From Candidatus Kapaibacterium sp. (GTDB lineage Bacteria > Bacteroidota > Ignavibacteria > Kapaibacteriales > UBA2268): a stretch of 5,451 nucleotides of DNA. The stretch is taken from NCBI GenBank assembly GCA_028691175.1, contig JAQUZU010000119.1:1-5451 (forward strand). Reading direction: 5' to 3'. Shown piece by piece: positions 1-5,451 of this stretch; positions within the stretch are counted from its first letter, which is position 1; every line of letters starts with the position of its first letter. Under the pieces are notes generated by a model. It ran no database searches, was not told the DNA's origin, and was given only the letters and a program-made list of their open reading frames with translations. The position numbers and the translations under genes were made by a program.

Positions 1-1364
1 ATGAATCGCAAATAATTTCTGCACTTGACTTTGTTGATTTTGGCAGTGTGAATTTCGATACGCCGAAAGATTCGTTGCTTAGTCTGTTTGAAAATGCTTC
101 AAGCAGCGAAATCGTAATCGAAAAAATCGAAATTATCGGCCCGGATTTGCAGCAGTTTATTGTGCCTGTTCCGCAGGAAGGCGAAACTGTTTCTGCAGGC
201 GGAACCTACGTGATTCCGCTTCGGTTTGCTCCGTTTGAGCGCGGGCTTACAAATTCGGTGGCAAAAATATATTTTTCGGCTGACGGGTCGCCGGCTGTAT
301 TGCGAATGGTGGGCGAGGGCGTGAGCGATTGCGGTGCCGAGTCATTCAATATTACGAATTTTACGTCGGCAAGCAATGTGAATTTTGTCGGTAGTGCATA
401 CGAAAAAGACGGTGTGGCGATTTTGAATCAGGCTCGTCAATATACTTCCGGCGGTGTGGTTACGAAAAATTATATCCCGGCGGATTCCGGATTTACTGCT
501 ACATGGAGTTTTCAAATTTCGGATCCATATCAATATGTCGATACGGAAACGTCTTATCCGGGAGCGGACGGAATGTCGTTCGTAATTCATAATACAACGA
601 ATACAAATATTGGAGTTGGAGGCGGAGGAATTGCCTATCAGGCAATGAAAAATGCACTTGCAATCGAACTCGATTTATTTGCGAATGACTCGAAGCAGAT
701 TGAAAATTATGACGATCCGAACGGAAACCATCTGGCTGTATTCAAAATAGCCGAAGGCGATACAGCGCTTTCGTCTTTGCATAATATGCAAAATGTGATT
801 GCGTTGAATACGGATATTCCGATTATTCGCTCCGATGGAACTACGTATTACGAGAAAGTCGAATATAATGCGGCACAAAAAGAATTGACCGTATATATCG
901 ATACTACCGGCGATTTTGCCGAGCCACTGTTGGTTGTATCTGATTTTCTTTTGAGTAAATATATCGACATGGAGTATGATAAAGGCGTATTCCTTTCGAT
1001 AAATGCGGCTTCGGGCAGTTCGTATCAGTCGCATAAACTGCTCTCGTTCCGTACATGCTCATATACAACAGCAACTTCAATAGTTTCAGGCGTTTATGAT
1101 GAATTTCCGGCAGACTTTACGGCAGAAATTCGTCCGATGCCGTTTAAAAATGATGGTGTAATTGTCCTGAATAATGCATTTGGCGGGGAATGCAGAGTTG
1201 AATTTTTTGATGAAGCCGGACAGGAAATTTTGAGCGAAATTGTGCGGTTAGTCGATGCAGGGCAGAGTGAAATTTCGCTTCCAAGCGGACTGCCACGCGG
1301 AACAAATTTTGTGAAAATATCGCTGGGCGGACATGCAAAACTCTTGAAAGCAGTGAAGTTATAG
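1..1364 (+). CDS. Secreted L-type lectin-domain protein with ASH-like domain and T9SS C-terminal sorting domain (5' partial)
   Basis: This is the C-terminal 453 residues of a larger protein; the frame is open to the left edge (first full codon at base 3), so the GTG at 48 is internal. Residue numbers count from base 3. Residues about 8-107 (DFGSV at 12-16, ending in a GEGV motif) resemble an ASH/choice-of-anchor beta-sandwich. Residues about 113-352 form an L-type lectin fold: ADG at 188-190, then IELDLFAN with E222, D224 and N228, followed by D238 (DP) and H243. These match the Mn/Ca ligand pattern of concanavalin A-type lectins. Residues about 376-453 (IRPMPF start, AKLLKAVKL end) resemble a type A T9SS sorting domain, which directs export across the outer membrane and anchoring or release. 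The likely role is carbohydrate binding at the surface or outside the cell; the sugar cannot be predicted. The gene converges on the next one with 3 bases between stops. The lectin call is strong, the sorting domain good and the ASH-like call moderate. Confidence 0.85.
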   Translation, partial: ESQIISALDFVDFGSVNFDTPKDSLLSLFENASSSEIVIEKIEIIGPDLQQFIVPVPQEGETVSAGGTYVIPLRFAPFERGLTNSVAKIYFSADGSPAVLRMVGEGVSDCGAESFNITNFTSASNVNFVGSAYEKDGVAILNQARQYTSGGVVTKNYIPADSGFTATWSFQISDPYQYVDTETSYPGADGMSFVIHNTTNTNIGVGGGGIAYQAMKNALAIELDLFANDSKQIENYDDPNGNHLAVFKIAEGDTALSSLHNMQNVIALNTDIPIIRSDGTTYYEKVEYNAAQKELTVYIDTTGDFAEPLLVVSDFLLSKYIDMEYDKGVFLSINAASGSSYQSHKLLSFRTCSYTTATSIVSGVYDEFPADFTAEIRPMPFKNDGVIVLNNAFGGECRVEFFDEAGQEILSEIVRLVDAGQSEISLPSGLPRGTNFVKISLGGHAKLLKAVKL

Positions 1365-1367
1365 CAC

Positions 1368-1736
1368 TTATTTTTTTAGCGTTTTAATGCGTGAAACGTG
1401 GATTGTTACTCCGATTGCAATGCACGCGAGCAATATTTGCAACCAAAACTTTTCATCTACAACGAAAAATATCGAAAACAATATTGTTATCCAGAGAAGC
1501 GAAACGGTATAAATCTTTGTCCGGAGCGGTATGCCTAAGCCGTTGCGGTAGTTGGAGATATACTTGCCGAAAAAACGATTGGTAAGCAAAAAAATCAGCA
1601 AGCGCTTTGAACTGCGGGTAAAGCAAAACGCCGAAAGCAGTAAAAATGGTGTTGTCGGCAAAATTGGCAGGAAAATGCCGATAATTCCAAGTGCGAGAGA
1701 GAGTAGTCCGATTGCTACAAAAGCAACTTTTTTCAT
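1368..1736 (-). CDS. DUF454/YbaN-family small inner-membrane protein
   Basis: A 122-residue integral membrane protein of the DUF454 (E. coli YbaN-like) family, whose biochemical function is unknown. The family signature is clear: GIIGIFLPILPTTPFLLLSAFCF at about residues 17-39, followed by TRSSKRL, a FFGKYI segment (55-60) and a basic IPLRTK stretch (69-74). Hydrophobic segments at about 4-23, 24-39, 75-93 and 97-114 suggest three or four membrane passes. The ATG at 1736 is preferred because it overlaps the stop of the upstream GDPD gene as ATGA (1733-1736), a layout typical of translational coupling, and because it gives the usual family length. An in-frame ATG at 1796 would add 20 polar residues read from the GDPD C-terminal coding region and is unlikely. 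It is the last gene of the leftward cluster and stops 3 bases from the end of the convergent lectin gene. Confidence 0.88.
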   Translation of the reverse strand: MKKVAFVAIGLLSLALGIIGIFLPILPTTPFLLLSAFCFTRSSKRLLIFLLTNRFFGKYISNYRNGLGIPLRTKIYTVSLLWITILFSIFFVVDEKFWLQILLACIAIGVTIHVSRIKTLKK

Positions 1737-2515
1737 TTGGAAGCCGTGGATTGAGAAGTGCGATTCCTCATCAATTCGGCGATTTTTGCCGGACAATTCG
1801 AACCGAGAGCCTTCACACCGTAGCGCATGGCTTTCGCAAAATGTTTTTCGTTATCAATTGAATATGCCCCAAGAACCAGGTTGCACGCCTTGACATCGTC
1901 ACTGATTTTTTTGTTTAGGCTGCTAAGACTGCAAATAAATGCAGAAATGCCGTATTTCGCTAAAAGTTCATGTGGCATGAGCGGGATATGCGGAATATAA
2001 ATTCCGGCAGTCGGATAATTTGGGTATCTTTCCTGAATTTCTGCAAGCATGTCATAAAAATATGACGCAAGCATAACTTGATCGGCTACTCCAACTTCCT
2101 CAATTTTTTTGACTATAAGATCGATATATTCCGTCGGATTAATTCCGTTTTGAGGTTTTATTTCGAGATTTAGGTAGGCTCTGCCTTTTATCAGCAAGAG
2201 AAATTCGGAAAATTCCGGAATACGCTCGCCAAAAAATTCCGGGGAAAAACTACTGCCAATGTCGATTTTCTTTAGTTGGCTAAGTGTAAGCGCACCAATG
2301 GATTGCTTGCCGTTCGGAGTCATGATTGTTGAATTGTGGTGAAGCACAATCTGCTTGTCGGCGGTCAAATAAACATCCGTTTCAATCATGTCCGCACCGA
2401 CCTTGATTGCACTCTCGAAAGCACTCATGGTGTTTTCCGGAGCATTGGCCGAGTCGCCCCGATGCCCCGCCAAAATAAAATCATGTGTGTCGTTAAATTC
2501 GCGTATTGTTTGCAT
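1733..2515 (-). CDS. Glycerophosphodiester phosphodiesterase family protein (GDPD, UgpQ-like)
   Basis: A 260-residue cytoplasmic-type GDPD TIM-barrel enzyme; no signal peptide is visible. Family members hydrolyse glycerophosphodiesters (deacylated phospholipids) to glycerol-3-phosphate and an alcohol. The catalytic set is intact: H18-R19-G20 in AGHRGDSANAPENT, E45 and D47 in MIETDVYL, H60, and E118 with K120 in LNLEIKP. H18 and H60 would be the acid/base pair and E45, D47 and E118 the metal ligands. The residue after H60 is Asn where the family usually has Asp (HD), and the C-terminal motif reads GSNCP (238-242) where many members have TDxP, so substrate preference may differ. A stop codon lies in frame two codons before the ATG, so no earlier start exists. 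It is 84 bases downstream of mtaB, and its stop overlaps the DUF454 start by ATGA. The family call is firm; the exact substrate is unknown. Confidence 0.92.
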   Translation of the reverse strand: MQTIREFNDTHDFILAGHRGDSANAPENTMSAFESAIKVGADMIETDVYLTADKQIVLHHNSTIMTPNGKQSIGALTLSQLKKIDIGSSFSPEFFGERIPEFSEFLLLIKGRAYLNLEIKPQNGINPTEYIDLIVKKIEEVGVADQVMLASYFYDMLAEIQERYPNYPTAGIYIPHIPLMPHELLAKYGISAFICSLSSLNKKISDDVKACNLVLGAYSIDNEKHFAKAMRYGVKALGSNCPAKIAELMRNRTSQSTASK

Positions 2516-2599
2516 TGCTTAGCCTGTCTTCATTGCATAATAATATATTAAAGAAGCATAATTGCGGAAAATATTATAATAGAGTGGAAAATGTTTGTA
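2516..2599 (-). promoter_or_regulatory. AT-rich mtaB-GDPD gap, possible internal promoter
   Basis: This 84-base gap is the only sizeable break in the leftward cluster. Read on the minus strand it is very AT-rich and contains an exact TATAAT (2578 down to 2573) about 57 bases before the GDPD ATG. The hexamer 17 bases further upstream (AATACA) is a poor -35. No GC-rich hairpin with a T-run is visible, so I see no terminator for mtaB. The gap may hold a second promoter for GDPD-DUF454 or may simply be read through. TATAAT is common by chance in such sequence. Confidence 0.2.
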
Positions 2600-3889
2600 T
2601 TATTTGAGCAATTTTGCTCTGCAGAAATCGCCTTCGTTCGATAAAATTTCTACGTTGAAAAATTCTTTCGGTAGCTGCGCGGCGGTTTCAAAGCGAACCT
2701 TCACATAATTGTCCGTCCAGGCAGTTGTGTCGCCGGTTTCTGCGTGGAATGTTTCCGGAATAATTCTTGCGATTTTGCCGACATTTTTGTCGTAAAATTG
2801 CGATTTTTTCTGCTGCGAGAGTTCTATTAACTGATTTGTGCGATGCTTTTTGATCAAATTCGGTACTTTGTTTTCGAACTTGGAAGCACGTGCCACGGAG
2901 CGATCGGAATATGAAAATACGTGTAAATACGCGAAATCGATATTGCTCAGCAAATCATAAGTTTCCTGAAAGAGTTCGTCTGTTTCCCCAGGAAAGCCGG
3001 CAATTACGTCGATTCCGATGCAGCAATTTTTAATTTTGGAATGAATTCGCTCGATTTGCTGTGCGAAAAAATTGCTCGTATAGCGTCGGTTCATCATTTT
3101 CAGAATTGTATCGCTTCCGCTTTGAATAGGAATATGAAAATGATGGCAGAAAATTTTAGATTTCGCAATTGTGTCAATAATCTCTTCGGTAACTAAGTTT
3201 GGTTCTATCGATGAAATTCTGATCCTCAAGTCGAGCGGGAGGCTGTCGAGCATTTTTACTGCGTCGGTAAAATTTTTCCCTTCAGACGAATATTCGCCGA
3301 TATTTATGCCGGATAAAACAATTTCTTTTGCTTGCACAAAATTTAAACTTAGAACTTCTTCGCGAAGATCTCCGAAATTCATGCTCCGCGAGCGCCCACG
3401 CGAATATGCAACGGCACAATATGTGCAGAAATAATCGCAACCGTCCTGGATTTTCAGGGCAGTGCGAGTGTGAACTTCGTTGTCGATTGATGTTGCTGCG
3501 TGAAATTCTGCGTTCTTTAAGCCGTCGGTATAGATTTCGCAATTCGAATCTTTTTCGCAATTTTTCAAAAAAATATCTAATTCAAATTTCTCTTCATTGC
3601 CGAGAATTAATTTTACACCGTCGATTTCTGCAATTTCTTCCGGATGTAATTGTGCATAGCAACCGAATACGCCGATAATTGCGTCCGGAAATTCGCGATG
3701 GATTCGGCGAATCAACTTGCGGCAATCGGAGTCTGCATTGTTGGTAACTGTGCAAGTATGAACGAAAACTGCGTCTGCAGGTTCGCCGAAACGGACAATT
3801 TCATGTCCTGCGGTTTTCAGTTGCTCCTGCAAAATTGACGTCTCTGCAAAATTGACTTTGCAACCGAGATTGTAAAAAGATACTTTCAT
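2600..3889 (-). CDS. mtaB: tRNA (N6-L-threonylcarbamoyladenosine(37)-C2)-methylthiotransferase MtaB
   Basis: A 429-residue radical-SAM methylthiotransferase of the MtaB (YqeV) type. It converts t6A to ms2t6A at position 37 of tRNAs reading ANN codons, using SAM and two [4Fe-4S] clusters. The N-terminal MTTase (UPF0004) domain has C10 in NLGCKVN, C46 in HTCTVTN and C77 in GCYAQ, which would bind the auxiliary cluster. The radical-SAM motif is C151-x3-C155-x2-C158 in KIQDGCDYFCTYC, followed by SRGRSRS (163-169). A C-terminal TRAM-like region covers about 365-429 and includes TDNYVKV. NLGCKVN and the RGRSRS context favour MtaB over MiaB or RimO. The usual CxxP-type proline after the third Cys is replaced (CAVAYSRG). 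Length is normal, and the start gives the canonical N-terminus. The gene begins 7 bases after the rex stop with no Shine-Dalgarno sequence, so it is almost certainly cotranscribed with rex. Confidence 0.95.
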   Translation of the reverse strand: MKVSFYNLGCKVNFAETSILQEQLKTAGHEIVRFGEPADAVFVHTCTVTNNADSDCRKLIRRIHREFPDAIIGVFGCYAQLHPEEIAEIDGVKLILGNEEKFELDIFLKNCEKDSNCEIYTDGLKNAEFHAATSIDNEVHTRTALKIQDGCDYFCTYCAVAYSRGRSRSMNFGDLREEVLSLNFVQAKEIVLSGINIGEYSSEGKNFTDAVKMLDSLPLDLRIRISSIEPNLVTEEIIDTIAKSKIFCHHFHIPIQSGSDTILKMMNRRYTSNFFAQQIERIHSKIKNCCIGIDVIAGFPGETDELFQETYDLLSNIDFAYLHVFSYSDRSVARASKFENKVPNLIKKHRTNQLIELSQQKKSQFYDKNVGKIARIIPETFHAETGDTTAWTDNYVKVRFETAAQLPKEFFNVEILSNEGDFCRAKLLK

Positions 3890-3896
3890 TGAATTG

Positions 3897-4532
3897 CTAT
3901 TTTGCCAGTTGATTAGTTAGTACTGCAAGACTTTGCATCAAATTTGCTTCTTCGATGATTATTTCGTCCGGCACTTTCAAACGGCACGGCAGCAAATTCC
4001 AGATCGCTTTTATTCCGCCGGCAACAAATTTATCGGCAGTTTCCTGTGCTGCATGTTCCGGCACGGCAATAATGCCGATATTCACTTTCATAAGTTTCGA
4101 AAGTTCAGGCAGCCGTTCAATATCGAGGATTTCAACGTTGTTAACAATGTTACCGATTTTTTCAGGATTGTTGTCGAACGCAGCTACAATATTTACGCCC
4201 ATATATTTGAGCAGAGAAAAATTCAAAACAGCATTGCCTAAATTGCCGACACCGACAAGAAATGCGTTTTCTATATTATTCCAATTAAGTGAAGATTTTA
4301 TTGACTCCAATGTAGTTTTTATGTTGAAACCGATTTTTGGATGTCCGGATATTTCGGTAAGTTGTAAATCTTTTCGCACTTGAGTCGGATCAAACATTAA
4401 ATTATTGGCAATTTGCGTCGAACTGACTGTTTCTATGCCGGCATCAAGCAGCTTCTGCAAATATACCACATAGTATGATAAGCGTCTGAGCGTTGGTTCC
4501 GGAATTGTATTGAATTTATTTAGATTTTTCAT
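3897..4532 (-). CDS. rex: Redox-sensing transcriptional repressor Rex
   Basis: A 211-residue Rex protein. Rex dimers bind operators when NADH/NAD+ is low and release them when NADH rises, derepressing fermentation and respiration genes. The N-terminal winged helix (about 8-75) has IPEPTLRRLSYYVVYL and the recognition helix DPTQVRKDL (48-56), followed by SGHPKIGF (62-69). The Rossmann domain has the dinucleotide-binding GVGNLG (94-99) and an acidic residue at the end of the second strand, D120 in AAFDNNP, expected to bind the adenine ribose. The C-terminus has WNLLPCRLKVP (178-188), where many Rex proteins have WNFAP, then a helix ending LAVLTNQLA for domain swapping. The frame has a stop four codons upstream of the ATG (after AGA, AAC and GGC) with no earlier start. 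It is first in the leftward cluster and divergent from the DUF3738 gene, so autoregulation from the shared intergenic region is plausible but not proven. Confidence 0.95.
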   Translation of the reverse strand: MKNLNKFNTIPEPTLRRLSYYVVYLQKLLDAGIETVSSTQIANNLMFDPTQVRKDLQLTEISGHPKIGFNIKTTLESIKSSLNWNNIENAFLVGVGNLGNAVLNFSLLKYMGVNIVAAFDNNPEKIGNIVNNVEILDIERLPELSKLMKVNIGIIAVPEHAAQETADKFVAGGIKAIWNLLPCRLKVPDEIIIEEANLMQSLAVLTNQLAK

Positions 4533-4556
4533 GCCGTTTCTTTATTTTTGTCATTG

Positions 4557-4584
4557 TTCTGTGTTCGAGATTATTTGCACAGAA
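4557..4584. repeat. Inverted repeat TTCTGTG-N14-CACAGAA near rex start
   Basis: Perfect 7-base arms at 4557-4563 and 4578-4584 flank a 14-base spacer, with the nearer arm 25 bases upstream of the rex ATG. The repeat could be an operator or a hairpin in the rex leader. The TGTG...CACA spacing of 14 does not fit the 8-base spacing of Rex or CRP/FNR sites. A 7-base inverted repeat in a region this size is not rare by chance. Confidence 0.3.
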
Positions 4585-4612
4585 TTTCAAAAAATTTAAA
4601 ACTCTGAACTGT

Positions 4613-4659
4613 TTAAGACGGATATGTTTTGCAATTAGTGTATTACTCTATCGTCTTAA
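4613..4659. repeat. Inverted repeat TTAAGACG-N31-CGTCTTAA in the divergent intergenic region
   Basis: Perfect 8-base arms at 4613-4620 and 4652-4659 flank a 31-base spacer. The arms are the most GC-containing words in this AT-rich stretch. The repeat could bind a dimeric regulator at two half-sites or form a leader hairpin for the rightward gene, but the long loop makes a strong RNA hairpin unlikely. Chance cannot be excluded for a single 8-base pair of arms. Confidence 0.3.
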
Positions 4660-4667
4660 TTATTATG

Positions 4668-4685
4668 TTGTTAAAATTTATATAA
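4668..4685. promoter_or_regulatory. Rex-operator-like sequence, imperfect
   Basis: The 18-mer TTGTTAAAATTTATATAA has a perfect left half for the TTGTTAA-N4-TTAACAA type of Rex operator, while the right half matches at only 4 of 7 positions. It ends 10 bases before the DUF3738-protein ATG and 136 bases from the rex ATG, a position from which a repressor could block the rightward gene. In AT-rich DNA such a partial match is weak evidence, and the segment may equally be promoter sequence. Confidence 0.2.
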
Positions 4686-4695
4686 AATCGAAAGA

Positions 4696-5424
4696 ATGCT
4701 TAAAATTAAAACATTAATAGTCGCAATTGCTTTTGCTTTTGTAGGCGAAAATATTGCTTGTTCGGCTCAGGAAACGGATATGCGGGAGTTGCAGCAGAAA
4801 AATTTAATTTACGCTCTAAGTATCAGCAAAACATTTTTCCCCGATGAAGCGGGAACTTATTCGATGGGGAAGAGCGAAATCCAGTTCTTTAATTTGACTT
4901 TAAAATCCGTTTTTGAGATGCTGCTCGAGGCATCGCCGCTTACAATTGAGGTGCCGGACGACCTGATAAAAGATAATATCGACATATATTACAGGCCCGG
5001 AACAAACGAAAATTATATGCAATATCGCGAAAAAATGTTTGGTGATATTTGTCATGCGATGGGCGTTGAGCATAAAACCGAAAAAAGACGTCAAAATGTA
5101 TATAAATTGCGCTGTGGGGATTGCTCTGCTTTGCAAAAAAAATATTCTGATATGATGGCGAAAAACACCAAAGTAGAAACTAAATTCGAGGAAAAAGACG
5201 GACGCTGGAAAGCGCAGGTCGCTCCGGTTACGCTTGTAACTCGCTATCTTGAAACAACTTACAAACATGTCTTCGTAGATGAAACGAACTTGCGCGGTTA
5301 CTATGATTTTGACTTGTCCGAAAAAAATATTGACGCTGTGATTAGCGATCTAAAGAAAATGGGCATTGATGTCGTCGTTGAAGAGAAAGACATCGAAATC
5401 CATAAATTCGTAAAAATCAAATAA
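4696..5424 (+). CDS. Exported DUF3738 (TIGR03435-like) domain protein
   Basis: A 242-residue protein with an N-terminal Sec signal (MLKIK, then a hydrophobic stretch 7-17, probable cleavage after CSA at 22-24 before QE), so it is periplasmic or extracellular. C22 lacks a proper lipobox (NIAC), so a lipoprotein is unlikely. The mature part fits DUF3738. It has an early FNLTLKSVFEMLLEAS segment (65-80) followed by a VPDDL strand, a middle VYKLRCGDC segment (135-143), and the family C-terminus with VFVDETNLRGYYDFDL (192-207), the equivalent of the usual V.D.TGL.G.YDF motif, then a helix and a final beta hairpin. The family, common in Acidobacteria, has no established function; in other genomes it accompanies M56/BlaR1-type or TlpA-like proteins, none of which is visible here. 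C140-x2-C143 is an unusual Cys pair. The leader is AAAGA-type without a strong Shine-Dalgarno sequence. The assignment rests mainly on the C-terminal motif. Confidence 0.72.
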   Translation: MLKIKTLIVAIAFAFVGENIACSAQETDMRELQQKNLIYALSISKTFFPDEAGTYSMGKSEIQFFNLTLKSVFEMLLEASPLTIEVPDDLIKDNIDIYYRPGTNENYMQYREKMFGDICHAMGVEHKTEKRRQNVYKLRCGDCSALQKKYSDMMAKNTKVETKFEEKDGRWKAQVAPVTLVTRYLETTYKHVFVDETNLRGYYDFDLSEKNIDAVISDLKKMGIDVVVEEKDIEIHKFVKIK

Positions 5425-5428
5425 AACA

Positions 5429-5447
5429 GGGCGAATTAATTTCGCCC
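5429..5447. terminator. GC-rich hairpin after the DUF3738 gene, probable terminator
   Basis: GGGCGAA (5429-5435) and TTCGCCC (5441-5447) form a perfect 7-base-pair stem with a 5-base loop, starting 4 bases after the TAA. It stands out from the AT-rich surroundings. The window ends 4 bases after the stem, so a rightward T-run cannot be seen. Read leftward the stem is followed by TGTTTTATTTG, so it could also end a convergent gene arriving from the right. Confidence 0.65.
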
Positions 5448-5451
5448 CGAT

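Larger units (their letters stand above)
4533..4695. promoter_or_regulatory. Divergent rex / DUF3738-gene promoter region
   Basis: This 163-base AT-rich region lies between two divergent start codons and must contain the promoter for rex and probably that for the rightward gene. I could not place a convincing -35/-10 pair, nor the Bacteroidota-type TTTG/TAnnTTTG pair, on either strand. It contains two inverted repeats and a Rex-operator-like sequence, listed separately. No small gene is visible in it. Confidence 0.6.

Noticed and set aside
48..50. GTG at 48 as the start of the lectin gene
   Set aside because: The same frame is open to the left edge and the upstream residues (ALDFVDFGS) complete the first strand of the ASH-like domain; starting at 48 would cut the fold and leave no signal peptide.
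675..1034. Minus-strand open frames inside the lectin gene (also 342-590 and 1144-1338)
   Set aside because: They have Arg/Ile-rich compositions with no recognisable domain and are fully inside a well-supported gene on the other strand.
1352..1377. Rho-independent terminator for the lectin gene
   Set aside because: A T7 run is present but the potential stem is only 4 base pairs with a 9-base loop, too weak to call.
1737..1796. 20-residue N-terminal extension of the DUF454 protein from an ATG at 1796
   Set aside because: It lies wholly inside the GDPD coding region, is polar ahead of a natural membrane-protein N-terminus, and the ATGA overlap at 1733-1736 gives a better start.
3955..4383. 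Plus-strand open frames inside rex, and similar ones inside mtaB (3171-3434, 3328-3678, 3650-3838)
   Set aside because: They are antisense shadows of strongly conserved genes, with Arg/Cys/Phe-rich low-information translations.
4560..4581. CRP/FNR- or Rex-type site in TGTG...CACA upstream of rex
   Set aside because: The spacer between TGTG and CACA is 14 bases, not the 8 expected for those regulators; kept only as an inverted repeat.
4753..4764. Lipoprotein lipobox around C22 of the DUF3738 protein
   Set aside because: The residues before the Cys are N-I-A; Asn at -3 does not fit [LVI]-x-[GAS]-C, and a signal peptidase I cut after CSA is more likely.
4900..5268. 122-codon minus-strand open frame inside the DUF3738 gene
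   Set aside because: Phe/Ile/Arg-rich translation is typical of antisense of an AT-rich gene, and the plus-strand frame has a signal peptide and family motif.
1..5451. CRISPR array, tRNA/rRNA, transposon ends, phage or defence system
   Set aside because: No regularly spaced repeats, cloverleaf structure, transposase, integrase or defence-type domain is visible; almost all of the window is explained by six genes.

Overview
The window looks like an ordinary chromosomal segment from an AT-rich bacterium of the Bacteroidota/Chlorobiota/Ignavibacteria/Kapabacteria assemblage. Three things point there. The left-hand secreted protein ends in what looks like a type IX secretion (T9SS) C-terminal sorting domain. 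A Rex of the form seen in that assemblage is present, with QVRKDL followed by an SGHPKIGF segment. None of the five visible gene starts has a convincing AGGAGG-type ribosome binding site; their leaders are A/T-rich. The phylum is inferred from the proteins, and no rRNA or tRNA gene is present to confirm it.

Layout, left to right. (1) From base 1 to 1364 (+) is the 3' part of a large secreted protein. It holds the end of an ASH/choice-of-anchor-like beta-sandwich, a complete L-type (legume-like) lectin domain with its metal ligands, and a T9SS sorting domain. Its 5' end lies outside the window. (2) Only 3 bases separate its stop from the end of a leftward cluster (4532 down to 1368) of four genes in the order rex, mtaB, a glycerophosphodiester phosphodiesterase (GDPD) gene and a small DUF454/YbaN membrane protein gene. 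rex and mtaB are 7 bases apart. GDPD and DUF454 overlap by an ATGA. An 84-base AT-rich gap separates mtaB from GDPD, so the cluster may be one operon or two. (3) A 163-base divergent intergenic region (4533-4695) holds the promoters of rex and of the rightward gene. (4) From 4696 to 5424 (+) lies an exported protein that I assign to the DUF3738 family (the 'soil-associated' TIGR03435 type). A GC-rich hairpin at the right edge follows it.

Functionally, Rex is a NAD(H)-sensing repressor. Its tight linkage to mtaB, an oxygen-sensitive radical-SAM tRNA methylthiotransferase, suggests possible redox control of tRNA modification. GDPD and DUF454 look like lipid or membrane housekeeping genes. The lectin and DUF3738 proteins act outside the cytoplasm and have no obvious link to the middle cluster.

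I see no CRISPR array, transposase, phage gene, tRNA, riboswitch or obvious new multi-gene system. The points most worth a second look are the compact DUF3738 protein divergent from rex, the intergenic inverted repeats and Rex-site-like sequence, and the lectin/T9SS surface protein.
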